A stretch of 64,000 nt of DNA from Pampus argenteus (GCA_036937835.1 CM072869.1:11010001-11074000), one strand, 5' to 3'. Positions 25,733-40,900 are shown, counted from the stretch's first letter. The notes: generated by a model from the sequence alone, not told the origin. Translations and numbers: made by a program.

Positions 25733-25843
25733 ATGCGATTTGACGAGTATTTGTGCGCCCGTGGTTCACTTGTGCCTTTGCAAACACGTTCAGGGAGTCC
25801 ACATGTTTCTACGCCGCGACGAGGAGCCAATGTTGAAGTATAG
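25733..25843 (+). other. Candidate upstream ORF (36 aa) in the slco3a1 leader
   Basis: An ATG at 25733 opens a 36-codon frame ending in TAG at 25841-25843. Its start context (gaaacATGc) is moderate. It matters only if transcription starts upstream of it; then ribosomes would meet it before the main start at 26068. Confidence 0.3.
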
Positions 25844-26010
25844 ACGACCGGCAGAGCTCCGCGGAGTTTGGATGTGTTTCGTAGCTTGTCGGATGTAAGA
25901 AGACTAGAACAATAATTGAATCACGGGAAACGGCGACAAGGAGTGAATGTAGTCTTAAGGAGAAAACGAAGCACTAGACCTGCCGCTGCCGGTGTCTTCC
26001 TCCTGTGTAT

Positions 26011-26028
26011 GTGTGTGTGTGTGTGTGT
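26011..26028. repeat. (GT)9 run in the slco3a1 5' leader
   Basis: An 18-base GT run 39 bases upstream of the start codon, likely inside the transcribed leader. Confidence 0.9.
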
Positions 26029-26067
26029 CGGTTTTTCTCGTAGCGCTGTGGTTCAAGTAAAGGGAGG

Positions 26068-29000
26068 ATGCAGGTGAAGAAGCACCGGGACTCTGACCGG
26101 AGCGGCAGCGACATGCTGGAAGGCGGCAGCCTCCGTAAAACCCCCGCATGCTTCTCAAATATCAAAGTATTTCTGATAGCGGAATGCGCCCTCATGTTGG
26201 CACAGGGCACCGTCGGAGCATACCTGGTGAGTTCAACACAAACCGAGCCCATGCAAGTGACTGGCTCACACTACCTGCACTGTTTAGTGTGAACTAACAC
26301 CCAGCCACTGTAGGTCAGATTCAGACTTGTGTTATCCGGATCTCAGCATTGCATTTGGGCTTTCTGCAGCTCTGCACGTCACGGACTAAATAACGTACAG
26401 CATAGCAAAGGCATTAAATAGAAACCATCATCTTCAGAGTAAAGTAGCATACAACCTACTGGATAGGTTTCATGCTGCCTCTTCTGTCATTGTTTATCAT
26501 TATTTTAGAAAATATCCTGCTGTATATTTGTAATTTGAGACATGTTTTAGTTAATCGTGCAGTAAGCAATGGGTAACATTTACTCTCTGGTTTTAATAAT
26601 GGTGTCACTAATAATATCAGTTATATTTGGGAAAGCAGCAGTTGACAGATTTATTTATTTTCAATCCAAAATGTCATTTAAGGTCAAGGTTTCTCTTCCG
26701 AACCTATTTCCTGTTTTCAGTTTGACCCATTCTTTCACTTTTACTACTGATGATGATTCACAGGATTCAACTTTCTATCTACTGATAAAACTCTCAAACA
26801 CATTTTAATGATGCTGTAAATATGAAAACAACAAAACAAAAGCATGCAGGGACTTTAATATAGATTTTTTTGTGGGACAAAACTCCCTGAAGTGGTCCAA
26901 AATATCCCTTAAAAGTATCCCAGAGGCGCTTCAGAGACCTGGGCACTATTTACTCTACAGTCAGATGTAATTAATAGACTAAAACTCAACTCTGGCCATA
27001 TTTGGTGTGGAACATGTTATCTTCTCTGTTAGCGGACCTGCTGAGCATCAAGCGTGCTGCAGTTCAGAGCAGTGACGAAGAGCACAGAGGTGCCATTAAG
27101 AATCAGTTACTGTACGATAATTTCCTAAACATGTTCTTCCTCTTTATATATATATATATTTTTAGGTAGGCCTATTAAATGGGCATTATTGCAGTTGTTG
27201 CTGCTTTTTTATGCCACATTAGTTGAGGACATCTGTTCAAACACATCAGGTTGAACAATAAAGCGAGAGCTTCAGGTGACATCTGGGATCATTTGCTTAA
27301 ACAAACACGAGGCTCTCTATTCTCTTGTTCGCCAACACACCAGCTTGTTCACAGAGAGCTTTATTTACATGAACAGGACATTATGTACCTGCTTCAGGGG
27401 GGAACTGGTGTTGACGTACATGAGCTACTGCGGTGTGTCTGACTGGATGATTGGACTTAAGAGTGCCTGTTGGAAGTGGAGGGAGAAAACTCAATCATCA
27501 TGGCCCCCTTTGCTTTCTGTGAGCTGATTATAGTACAAGACACTTAGCAACATGCTGGGCGTCCTGATTTAGCAGAGTGAACATGTAGTCAAACCACAGG
27601 AGTACCGTTTTGAGTATATCAGTGTTTCCTGCTTTAGTTCTAATGCTATGTAGACAAAAAGTTGTATGAGCAGCTTCTCAAATGAAACGTTTTGCACCTT
27701 TTTGTTAGTAAAGTTGAGTTTTGCACCGTTTGTCAGATAAAACAGGGAATCTGAAGATGCCACCTATGGCTCTGGAAAGTATAATGGGTATTTTTCATTG
27801 TTTTGACATTTTATAGATTATATGATTAATCGGTGATAAACCAGAGCCATCATGTGCACTGATAACATGACGATGTCGTCCAGGTTCTGCACACTTTACA
27901 CTTCAGATTGATCAGTTTCATCTCACTGGAAACTACAAGAGCAAGTGTCTTTTGCTTATTCATACATCTTGTCACTAGTGCTACAACCTGACACCTATAT
28001 CTCTGTGGTTAATTCCAGCTGATGGTGATTGTAGGGGATGATACTTCACAGCTCGAAGTGCAAAGTGTGACTAAAACCTGAACCTGAATTGTGTCTATCT
28101 CGGCTGAGCTGAGTGTCAAAAACGAGCAGATTAAAACAAGTGCAAATACTGTTCAATAAAACCAAGCAGTCACATGAATAACAAACAAAAGGCCAAGTAA
28201 ATGGCAAGAACAGGTATGCTAAGAACAATAGAATTAAAATCTCTGTTGAATAAATAGATTTTAAATTGTGGTTTAAAAATGTTCATTTAGCTTGCACCTC
28301 TTTCATCCTGTAGACACTGTGGCCATGGCTTCTATTGGACACCAATTATAACTAAAAATATTAAAATATTAATCAGAGCAGTTAAAGTACCTTTAGCTAA
28401 CCTTCAGTGAGTTACACCTCATAAAACGGAATAGAAATGGAAATAGCAGAGGCTTCACTTGTATACAGCTGCTGTGCCTTCACAAATAGCATCATTTCAG
28501 CACTTTCACGTTAGTCCTAAACCTTAATGTTCTGTAGCGAACGTCAGCATTGAACAGCTTTTTCTGCCTGCTGATAATACAGACTCTGTCAGTGTGACCT
28601 AAAAAAAAATGTCGGCACTTTTTTCTGTGGAAGTTTGGATACTATGTGCTCAAGGCCTGTTCGTCTGTGAGGTAGGGGGATGTCACACAACTGGATCAAG
28701 TTTGTTTTGTTGCCATGCGACAGATTAAACATTTGCACAGAAAAAATGTGGCTGTGACCACTAACCAATATGCAATCCACTCCATTTTTTCCTATGTAAT
28801 TTATTCTGGTTTTAATCCTTCTAGAAGGCTCCCTGTTTTAAGTCAGAGTATAAGTATGCAAATATGTTGAACCTAGAGACGAGAGTTTAACTTATCTAGA
28901 GTGTTTCTACAGCTGAACTGAGAGCAAATGCTGTCAGTCACAACACTTGCTCGGGCCTTCAGTAATAGGATGGGATCCGATTGGATTGGTTGATGGCTTT

Positions 29001-32000
29001 GCTCCCCGTATCCAGCTAAAGCTATCATGTCAACAGGTTGTTTGGGCTTGGCGTCATTTTTAAGAACCAGATGAGACATGAGACAATGTTCGCGATTAGA
29101 TCCCAGCCGGGCGGCTCAAGCCAGGCATGAGGCCTGTCTAGTGTATTCGCATTTGTGATAAAGTGCCGCTCAAGGGGCAGAAACGTCATGACTCATTCTG
29201 AAGTTTTCCATCCACTCACCCAAGGACTCCAGCAAAAACCGCCCCCAACAAATATTCTCTCCGTGCTTTGATCGGTAGTCAAGTAGTCGCTGCAGCAGTA
29301 TTCACAGCAGCTGCAGCAATGACCTGCTGTCACTTCTGCTTCCTGAAAGTCACAAAAGGTAGCGACAAAGCAAACAGGCTGAACAATATTTGTTCTTGTC
29401 AACAATGACACTTTGTCATCATGTTTGCTTAAAACTGATAAAGGGGACAAAGTATAGGCGATGATAATGCACATAAGGAATGGTGGTATTTCATATTAGG
29501 CATGAGTAGGGACAGAAAGAAACAAGGTTACTTCTCTGCGTGTGTACAGATTTTAATGTTATAGAATAAAGTAAATAAACATCACTTTCTTGTGTATTTC
29601 ACATTCAGCACCAGTTGCAACAAAAGTTTAATTTTTTTGGAGACATCCTGAAATAACTGAACACACAGAGCGTGTGATCTGCTACTGAGGGCAAATGTAC
29701 GTGAAACTTGCTGGATGCAACTCAGGGTTGAAACCATCAAAACATCTTGCACATAGTACATGAAGTTATACATGCAGTTATAAAATACTGAGTGAACATT
29801 GTTTTATCTTCTAACAGCAGAAACTCCTATGTTTTAACAGCTTCAATCCAAAGTAATTGTGTATATTAAATTGCCATAATCGAGCATTTAATGGATTAAA
29901 AAAATGTTTTGATTAGCGAAATCAAATTGATTCGTGCTACAATTAAGTCACATTTAGAAACATTTCAGATAATGATGTTTGTGTTGGCATGCTGCTTTTT
30001 TAGAGCTCAATCAAAATTCTTTAACAGAGCCAGTGGGGAATGGAAAATGATGATGCCCTCAAGGGCAGTTTGGGACAGATCTGAAAATAGCTTGATAACT
30101 GTTTAAATATGACACAGTGATTCACAGGGTGCAGAGAGATCATTCCCACAACCAAACTCAAACTGGCTCCACTTTATACCAGATTAATGATGCTACATAT
30201 AATAAAGACTTAACTTTGAGACATTGTAATTAACTAACAAAGCTTGACTGTGTGAGGGAAAAAAAATACCCCAGTCTTAAATGACTGATCAGAACAAACG
30301 AGCAAAAAAAACCTGAACATGGTTTAAACAATCATTTACTATGTTTGCTTCAGCTGAAATTTTCTGTTAGGCTCTACCTCTTCTATAGATGACAGATGCT
30401 AAAATAGAAAGAAGGTTGTGGAAGTAAATGTTGCTGTGCCCAGCTAATCAGAAACAGGCCTGTTGGCAGGGAGGAGCCACAGTGTGGAACATCTGAACAG
30501 CTTTTTTTATGCAGGATGTTCCAATGGAAACGACACAGTTTAAATGTGTTGATGGTTGTTGACATTGGAGTCCCACATCCTTGGTTTTGTATTTGTGCTA
30601 CATTTTTGTTTTTCCCAGCATCATTACTATGACCCTGGTTTGATTTTGTGTCCTGTTGTTGTTTTCAGGTGAGCGTGCTGACGACACTGGAGCGGCGGTT
30701 CAACCTGCAAAGTGCTGATGTAGGGGTAATAGCCAGCAGCTTCGAGATAGGCAACCTGGCACTGATTCTATTTGTCAGCTACTTTGGGGCCAAAGCACAT
30801 CGGCCGCGTCTGATTGGCTGCGGGGGCATCGTCATGGCACTTGGCGCGCTTCTCTCGGCTCTCCCTGAGTTTCTAACAAATCAGTATGAGATAGGGGAAA
30901 TGTGGAGGACTGATGTTGGTCGGGATGTGTGCTCCAACACCAGCAGCAAGGATGCCCAGCTGGCCGAGGACAAAGTGTGCGCCAACAGAGCCGACACCAA
31001 CATGATGTACCTGCTGCTGATTGGAGCCCAGGTCCTGCTGGGAATCGGAGCCACACCGGTGCAGCCCTTGGGGGTGTCCTACATCGATGATCATGTGAAG
31101 AAGAAAGACTCCTCACTCTACATAGGTAAGCAATGTTCATAATGTTGAAAGCAGTTACTGTTTAAGATAATTAGTGTACAAGGAAATTAGAAATCTATTT
31201 GCTGCAGCGCACTGATTTGCCAAGGCAAGTAAAACTGGAATAGTAGGAAGCCGATTATGAACATGTTTGGTAATACCCATCAGGTATGATGTTTGGATAG
31301 TTTAAGTTGTCACAGCATGTATTCGCCTGCTCCTCTGCTACACACCATCTCCCCGTAAGCACATGCCTGTCCATATGAGTTGCCAGGTGAGCAGATCTTG
31401 GAGGTTTCTAATCTCCATTACGGCAGCTTCAGTGGCGTGCAGGCCGGATGCGGGTTAAATAACTCTGCTTCACTCAATCCTCTCTCAAAAGCAAGATGCT
31501 GCTGACGTGGCTCTTCAAGGTTTAAAGGTGCATTCAAAGTGCTTTCTGTGCAAAATTCTGAGTATACAATGGCTGTTTAGGGATATGTATTTGCTATGAT
31601 GTGTATTTTTTCTACTTTGTTGTATAGAAGGTAGCTTAAACGTTTTACATAAAATGCTTTGGAGGCTATACTGTAGCTTTTTCAGCATAACCTTAATTGA
31701 TACAGTTTATGTGAATCTGTATCAAATAATTTTGCTCTGAAATCCAGCAGATGTCAAAATCTAAATTGAGAGAAACATTTAGAGGTAAGAATGTACACAT
31801 TTCCAGATGTCAAACCTTTCTGTTTTAAATGTGATGGCAATTAGAGCAAAGTTACCTGTGAACCACTGCCACAAATCCATATAATGGTGTGTTTTCTTGT
31901 TTTGATGAGGACCTGTCTGTAATTTGCTGTCCAGGCTGCTATGTTAGCCTTTGATTGAGTAGATGAGATGTGTCTGCATAGTATGAGCTGTTATCAGCGT

Positions 32001-34912
32001 AGAGCAGAGACAATGAGAGCCTGAATGGAGGATGATTTCAGGCTAGCACACACCCTTGCAGAAACATTCACAGAGCAGCATGCTGTGTGGCTGCCTTTTG
32101 TCACTGAAATACAGATGTGACCTACGAACAAAGGCAGCAGTGTACTCTGTAATCTCAAGACCAAAGCTGATTTTCTTAATTGTCGTTCGTTGTTCTGAAT
32201 ACACGCTGTTTTACAAAAAGCACCTCAAGGTTTGCATGAAACAATAAAGACCTTGAAAAAAAGTACAGTACCACAAAAGGCTTTGACATCTTGGCACCAA
32301 CACGGTGGCTTGTTTGCAGTTTACGGTGGAAAGTGGACTGGGAGTGATTGAAGTTTGGCAGGCGTTTGGCTCTGTCCTCCTCTGATAAGCTGCAAGGAGA
32401 GTTGGAGGAAAAAACAAGTGTTGAACAGCAAGGAACAATGTGGTATTGAGTTGTGCTCAGCTGATCGTCCTAATCCTTCTCCTGCTGATATGTCATGTGC
32501 CCCCAGCTGCATGAATAGAGTAGATTGTCTGAGATTTCTGTGAGATTTCCTTTCACATACTGACAATGTATTTGGATTATTCATCAGTTTACGTCAACAA
32601 ATTCACATTGTTTGAGTAGTGACACAAAGTTGGGTTTTCACTTTTTTTGTTGCCAAGTATTTGCTTAGTTCCTGCAGATTGTGTAAATGTACTGTAAGCT
32701 CAGCATTCACTTTAGTCTTGTATTTTTTTATTGTAATTCATCACAAACACAAAAGTGAATAAATCCCATAATATTAGAATGTGAATCTCACAACTTTGCC
32801 TGATTTAAGATAAGATAAATGTAGCTGTATTATAGGATATTCAAGGCATGAAAGTAAAAATGTTGTTTTGTCTCTGCGGAGGGTTTAACAGGGAACTTAG
32901 GTGAGGTTTGAAAAGGCAGCATGTCTCATAACAGCTGCACACATGTGTAGGAACATGTAAAGTGAAACTTCCTCTGCTACCAGTGTGATTTCTTACTCTA
33001 CAGTAAATACCGTTTGACATGTACGTTCTTTTACAGCTTAGTGTTGAGGTTTTTTCACAGGGGACAGTAATGGGAGATAGGATTTGAAGCAAACAGGCTT
33101 CACTGTAATTCTCTCCTTCACTTTAATTATTTAAAATGACACTGCTTTTTTTACCTGTCACCACAACTGTTGCTTGCTGCTGTTGTCAAAGCGTATTTTT
33201 GCCCCAGTATTGTTAGAATTAGAATCTGAGCTAAATGGCCAGGTGACAAAAAGTGTGCAACTTCAACAAAGGGAGGTCCCACCTTGGTTAAAGTGCATGG
33301 AGAGCAGAGCAGACAGGGCTGGAGAAGAGCCATAATTACAGAGTGAAGCAGGAATGCCAACCAGCCAGCCATGAGGTGGGTCTGAGTGGGCCGGGACGCA
33401 CATGCATACCACACAGGCCTGTGAAAAACAACTCCTCCAGAGTCTCCGACCGCCTGCCTTTACTGTGCATACTGCGGCAGACATGGCTTACTGCTGTTTA
33501 AACAACAGTCAGACACACTCGAGCAAAATCTGCTGTGAATCTGCCTTCAGAGTTGTTCTTCTTAAAAGGAAGTACTTCTCAAGAAACCAGTTTAAATGCC
33601 ATTGCCACCGCCGTCAGACTTCAAACATAAACACTGCATGTATTTAAAGAAATAATAATGTTTTGGTTTGTTTCCCCTAAGTCTGGACGTAGGCACTCGT
33701 CTCTGGCCAAAGGAAATAAATCTGATTGGACAGATTGCGTCAACAGGATCTTCATTCCCACTGCTCTATGACCTTTCACTATCCACTGCTAATTCTGGCT
33801 CTTCCCACAGGACCCCCAACTGCATAAATATACAGGACACACAGGAGGGGTTTTAGAGTTGACATCATATCATACAGCACAAACCCCACCCAACTTCCTC
33901 TCCAGGTTTCAGAAGCTGCTAAACAGCCTGGGATTTCTTCATTAAACTATAATGTACAGTGAGTAGTGCCTGGTGTATAGCACGTGAGGGATGACATTAA
34001 TTAATTAATCAATGTCATGCCTTTTTACGTAAAATCTCAAAGATGTGGACATGTGGCCCGTCGCTTGTTGCATAATAACTATAAGAAATGTATGATCAGG
34101 TTCAACAGTGCTGATGATGGAGAGGAGGCTTAATGCACTTTTCCAAAAGTGCTTGTTCAGCTGACTAAAGTCTTTCTAAAGTTATTATGAAGAATTTTAA
34201 AAGTGCAACTGATTTACACCTTAAATTATTTATCCTGTGTGCTCTTTTTATAAAAAAAAAAAGAGTCTACAGCTAGCAGCACTGTAAAGCTATACTAATA
34301 GACAGTGGTGCTTTGACCTTAACGCTAACGTCAACATGCTAACACTCTCATGATGATGATGATGATGTTAAGTGAATTCATATGTGGCTCCTATATTATC
34401 GTCCTCTGTTGTATTAATGTATCGTATTGGCTCTGCTGACGTTGCAGATGTTCATATGCTGCCTGCCATAGGACCAGTTTCTCGTATTCATCCATCCTGT
34501 TTATACTTGACATTATGCGATGTGGAAGGTCTGAGTTCAATCAGGCATAATGTTGCATTGTGTTGATTTAGTGTGTTAGCATGCTATCATTTGCTAATTA
34601 GCACTAGAATCATCAGGATTCCTCTTGTGGGCACCATAAATGTCTCAGCTGTTCTGATGCTAATCCAGCAAATATATATAATATATACATATACACTGAT
34701 ACCGCCTCATTTTGATATTAAAGAAATTTTAACAATGCATCTTAAAATAACTTTGATGGGACTTTTGACTGCAATAAAGGATTACTAAATCTGATTTTGA
34801 GTTGCCTTTAAGACAGCATTCACAGTATCCATCAGTGCAATAACCGAGGGTATGAAGTGCCTTTGAATTTTACTGATGAATACAAGTCTGTCAGAGCTGC
34901 TGTAGCAGACAT

Positions 34913-34991
<79 letters not shown>

Positions 34992-37968
34992 TTCTCTTGC
35001 TTGCTCTCATACATCCAGCCAAACTACCAAACTAGGTATGACTGGCAACAAGCTGAGGAGAAACACAAAGGTCCTTTTTTTCCATTGTGGCCTGAGACAA
35101 GATAACATGCCCCTACCTAGAGAGTAAAAGTCTAAAAAATTTGCCTTTTATGTAATCTGTATTTGACTACCAACTGGTTTGTATTTCATTTCCAGATTCT
35201 AACAATTCTCTGACATATGTCGCCACTTGATAAATTTGGTTTTAGGTTTGTTAGGAAATCCGATGGCAGTAGTCTTAGTAAAAAAGGTCTCAAAGGGATC
35301 CTCGAGAGACTTGTCAACATTCCTGCTAAAATGCTGCGACTCCAAACAGTTGCTGCAGTAGGACGTTTATATAAGCTACTTAAACTCAGCACATGTTAAT
35401 GTCATCTTGAAGGATTAGATTCTAAATGGGTTTTTCTGTCCCTGCCATAAGCTGCATGCTGAGTTTGCCTAGCAACACCAGTTTGTTTTATCTCAAGATG
35501 CAGTAAACGTTCATCAGGCAGCCGCTGCTCCTCTGCATCGCCGTGATGAACTGTGTGGGTTTGTCTTTCTGCCGTTTGTGGCTGGACGCTCGGCAGTCTG
35601 CTGTACTACGTGCTAAATGACCCAGAGGCGTTTACATTACGCTGCAGACCCAACGCTGTGGCAGCACCCTGCTCAGTTACCTCAGGCTGGTCCTAGAGGG
35701 TAGAGAGGGCAGTGAACATGAGATTATCCAACTGGTTAACAGCATGCTGCTGCTAATCAGCAATTATCCCCAAATACTCCGATCACATCATGTGAAGTAG
35801 TCAGAAAGGAACTGAGCCGTCATAAGCAGAGTGTTTCACAGTTCTCCCTTTTGGTAAATGGGAAGTCATAATGATTAATTAGTGACCACTCCAAATGAAA
35901 GTTTCATTAAATTTGAGCAGAAGGATTTGTTTGATTTTAGTCAGCAGTCCCTCCTTGAATCTAATAAGGTCATCTCTCAGACCTGCCTGGGGACGAGGTA
36001 AAACATGCAGAACAAATTTGTCCACTGTTGATAGTTTTTTATTTTTATTTTTATTTTTTTATTTTACAGTACTAGCTGTTTGGAGATTGACAGGAGTGAT
36101 GAGTTGTTTGTTTGCATGTATATATGATATGACTCAGATAGGGCGGGTAAAGCTGTCTTGATGTTGTTAAATGAATCCACATGGGTGTGGGCTCATGGTT
36201 GACACTCCCAGGTGCTGTGAGTCAGACCGTGTAGTAGCCTCCTAAGGACTCGTCATCCGAAGTGAATCATCTCCCTGACTTAATCTGCTATTTTTGTGGG
36301 ATAGTATTACTGTAATTATGCCAGTGCATGTTTTGGTGTGGTGTGTCTTTCCTGTCTGTTGAATGTCTGGCTGGTCACTATGCAAACACTCAAAAGTTTC
36401 ATTCCATTCTTCATTTCTTAATTATTTAGTTTTTTGACAGCTTGCATACAAGGGGAACACACGCACCAACTTAATGATGGGCTCTTTCACTATTTTAGGT
36501 AATAGACTAAACAATTAATCAAATGAATCAAAAAAGTAATGAGCAGATTAATTAATTGCAATAATTGATTGTTTAATAAGGGACTTTTCGTACTTTTTTA
36601 TTCATATAATAGATAGTTTCCATAGATTCTCTCTGTGTTTGTGGCTATAACGCACTGGTGAACCCTGTAACAGCAGCCTCTACTATTACTGCTTTAGTAA
36701 ATGAAGTCACACAGCTTGATGTTCACTGGTTAACTGAGCAGTTAGTGGGACTGGTGGAAACACAGCAGCCTGTTGCTCACAAGGAGCTGAGAACACCTTT
36801 AAACATGTTGCTTCCTGTGAGTTTGACCCATTAGGATCATTTCCACCGAGGATGAGGCCAACTGGTGCTCTGATGAAATGGATCTGATGTGGTTATGGGG
36901 CCCTCCGGCCCTCTCACCAGCACCTGCAGAGCTGTATATCAAAGCTTTTAGCTGTTGCAATGAGCATGTTTTTTTTTTTTTGTATTCAGTATCCTGCTAA
37001 AGAGTGGCCAGTATTTTGGCCTAAACGTGCTTGTGTCACCTTCTGTCTCTGTCATGAATGTCTGTAGCCTCAGTAAACCTCAACCACCATGCAATCAAGG
37101 CAATCTAGGTCAGGCTCTGTCACTGCTGATTAAAAAGGGGATTTTTTTTTGTCATCCATTGGGGGAGGAGCGTGGAGATAAGAGGTGGGAGGAGACGGAT
37201 CATAAACACAGCAGCCTCAGCAAGCCGTTGTTACAGAAACGGCTGGTTGTTAGGCTGTTTTTTTTAAATATTGGATTGAGATGCTCCTGTGAATGATGCA
37301 GCTGTCCTTCAGACCACACACACAGTTCAAACACTCACAGGCTGCTGGTCAGCTCATGTCTTAGGCTCACTACATTCTTAACTGCTCATTTTTATTAATT
37401 CAAGCAGTTGACCTTGAGCAAGGAATTTGCTCAGAAAATACAGACTCACACTGACTCACACTGTGCTTGTGGCTTTGCCACAAATCCCAAGCCTCATTGA
37501 TTGAGTGGTGTGTAAGTGGTTGGTCCATGGGCTCCTAGGATTACTCAGAAGCATGTTCAGCACTTAATCCCCATATCAATGATGCCTGAGAGTGAGGGAT
37601 AACAGTACCTAATTAAATGGACTCTGATCAATAGGTGGGCAGTTATTATAATTAACTGTTTGAATCAGTCTGCTTTTATTTATTTACTCAGTGGACAAAC
37701 ACAAGTGAGCCTGTCTGGCTTCACTCTGGTCCCACCATGTTATGCTCCACTTGAGCAAACCTTTTGTGGCATCGTATTGTGATGATGTGATCATACTGTG
37801 TGATTGTGTCAGAAAATGATGCCCTGCTAAGATTCTTAAATGGTTCATTAATCCGTATTTTCATGTGTGATAAGTTTAGTCTGAGTTTAATGCAGAACAG
37901 TTTAGCATCCATTTACTGGATTTGCTGAAAATCTGCAACCACTTTCACTCTTCTTTAGTTAAATGCAA

Positions 37969-37999
<31 letters not shown>

Positions 38000-40900
38000 C
38001 AAAGTCATGGCTGCTGTTAATGTGCTCTCTGCAAGGTGGTAACAACAGGTTGTCAATAGTAAGTAGGCTAACGTTCAAAATTTCTGTGCATACGCCTTAA
38101 CAAAATAGACAAAAGGTGATAATAGATGATAATGAATCTTTGAGCAATCCCTGTTTGTTACTTTAGTTCCTCAAATATTGAACAGGTTTTATCAGAGATT
38201 TAAACTGATTGGAATTTTGAATATTTGGTTTGGAACAAAATTCATTGTATCAAATGTCAGTTTGTCTATTTCTGTGATTTTTGCCAGAAATGTCCTTTGG
38301 GCTTGTACATCTTAGAAAACTTTTTAGTCCCTGAAATAGTTCCCATATCTGGCCCGTCTCACTGATTCTCCTCTTCCTCAAGATGCAGCACAATTTATGC
38401 TCCATTATTAATGGAGGCAGATATGGTGCTGTATAATCGGCTGTATATTGTGTGCCTGCCTCTCACATGTTCCTGGAGAAAGGGGGAAACAGGCTGTTGG
38501 CATCTCTGTCCTGATAATTAGCCCTAGGCACCTGCTCAAGAAGCTGTTAACCACTGCTGCCAAAGAGTCCCAAACCTCTCTGTGCTTCTTGTCTTCAATA
38601 GAGCAGCTGTGGCTCTTCAGTGGAGAGATGTAAATGCTCTGGTCTTGTGCCCTTTCTCCTCCATGCCTTCATCCTACCACCCAACTGCCCAACAATGGAT
38701 ACTGTGTGTGGTGCCGTCTCGGACGCAAGCAAACATCTGAAGCAGGATTACTAACAGATCACTGTAGCAGTGCAGAATGACAGGGCTTTGCTCTGTTACA
38801 TTAACTCCTACCCACCGTCTATCCACCATTCTCTGCCTCTGTCTCCCAATGACCCGGTGCTCGCAGAGTTGGCAGTCTGGCTGAGTCCTCTGAGCTTCCA
38901 ACATCACATCAGTGCCCTGTTTGAAAACATGCCCAGTCTGTTTATGTAATCTTATGGCACAGAAAGACCATTGTTATTATTGTAACAGCAGTTGATGCTT
39001 GCATTACTGTAATATTAAAAAAAAAAAAAGAGTGCACAGTGCACAGAAAAGACCCGGCAGTCACAGAAACCGTAAATTAAACGTTGATCATTGTGATTAC
39101 ATGTGCTGTTTGCTGTGTGGTTACTAACAATGAAGATTGCCTCATTAATTAGGAGTGAGGATTTAAATCAATAGGACATGAAATAAAAAACAAATGGACT
39201 TTCAGTTGGAGCCAACTAATACTGATGCCATTTAGGTTAATGAGGGCTTTTACTGGTTCCTGGAATAGTTGGAGTGTGATGACATGAGGTTAATTGGACT
39301 CAAAGATTATGTTACTGCATGTCAGGTTAAAGTAGCCTAATGCCATAGACCTACAAGTGAGAAGTAGAAGCTGATCACAGGCAGACTGAGCACAACACAA
39401 ATACACACATTGTTTCATGTACTGTGCTTGGGGTCTGGTAACATTATGTACTAACCTGCGTACTTCAGCCTACTTTCAACATAATCATCCCAATGAACTG
39501 AAACCCGAACTCTAACCTGTGTAAGGGAGCACGCTGTCTCATAACAACCCTGCTTTTGATTGTGCATTTCTTGAATTAATGACTATTTTCAATATCAATT
39601 AATCTAGCGATTCTTTCTTTGATTATTCAAAAATACAATTTTGAAAATAGTTGGCAATTAATTTTCGATCAATTAATTGACTAATTGTAGCTCTAGTCTT
39701 AAAATTCCCTTTGGCTGACCTAAAACAGAATACAGTCCAGATAATTATTTTTTTTCGCAGACTAATTTTTACACTATTGTCCACCTTTTGGGTTGTGTTG
39801 GGGACTGTTGAAGGTGACAGATGTAGTTTTAACTCAGATAGGTGTGTCAGGACCTCCCCCATCTTATCTTTATTTTTTGTAAACCTGTCTCATAACCATT
39901 TACGTGATTATAGACTAAATGCAAGATGCTTTTTGAATAATCACTTCCATTTTTAAGTTCACTTATTTCACTTAAGTCTTAGTTGACTTGACCTTTTCTA
40001 ATATGTGGTCTAATATGTATCCATAAGGAGACACACACAGGATATGAACAGAGTGTGTTCTTTTCCCAAAGTTTAATGTGATGGTTTCACTCTGTCTTAT
40101 ATAATGTAGGAGGGCAGGATGTGGATTTTAAAAAAGATTAAAATAGCATTTATTTCCATGACAGGACTTCACTGTGAGAGCTCTGCCTTGTATCTCACTC
40201 GATAAAACCTTTTTCTTTTCCCCATCCTGCTGTAGTGTGTTTAACTTAAGGGATTTTTCTCTTTATTGTCATCCAGAGTCATGGGATGTGGCAGCTTGGC
40301 TGTCGCAGCCCCTGAATTATAAAACAGGACAAAGAACTGTTGGGCACATCAGATCTTCACTCAGCATTTACTGTTTTTACGTCTTAGTTATGAAAAAGTT
40401 GGACTATAGGAAACAAATCTAAAATGTAAAAATATATTTGTTTTACTGTTATTATTACACAAATGTGTGTAGGATTGGGGTTTATTGGATTTTTCATCCA
40501 TGTAGGGTTGAAAATATACTACATTTTAAAGATTATAACATAATATGAGACTGAAAGATGTTTTAATGGTTCAATTAGATATTTGATGCTTGATATTAAT
40601 GCGCAAAACAAATATTTGTAAGCTCTACATTAGTTTGTGGCATTTCGACAGTAGCATTTATAGTAAAAGCAAACTGTATCTGACATTTGGAAGTGAAACA
40701 GTGGAGACGCAGTTGTGTTACATGTAGAGTAGGCTTTGTAAAAGTCACCCGATTGTCCTGTTGTTTTAAAATATCAGCAGTCTAGACTCTTATCAGCTTT
40801 TTGTTAAAATAGACTGCTGATATGAAGTAGCGAAGCCTCCAGCGAGACCCAACGTTCACCTCCCATTTCAGGCCGTGACCTCTCAGAGGCTTAGATTGAG

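Larger units (their letters stand above)
25460..26067 (+). promoter_or_regulatory. slco3a1: slco3a1 promoter and 5' leader region
   Basis: CpG steps become frequent (cccgcgacggaaac, ctacgccgcgacgagg, agctccgcggag, cacgggaaacggcg), unlike the flanks. There is no clear TATA box, so I infer a CpG-type promoter with scattered starts. A GT run of 40 bases sits at 25529-25568 and a second GT run at 26011-26028, close to the start codon. The transcription start cannot be placed from sequence. Confidence 0.55.

Noticed and set aside
25441..25830. 129-codon minus-strand open frame over the slco3a1 promoter
   Set aside because: It contains a long HTHTHT run from the GT tract and lies antisense to a CpG-rich leader, where stop codons are rare.
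34832..35105. Open frames rich in RERERE or LSLSLS
   Set aside because: They are translations of the CT microsatellite in slco3a1 intron 2.
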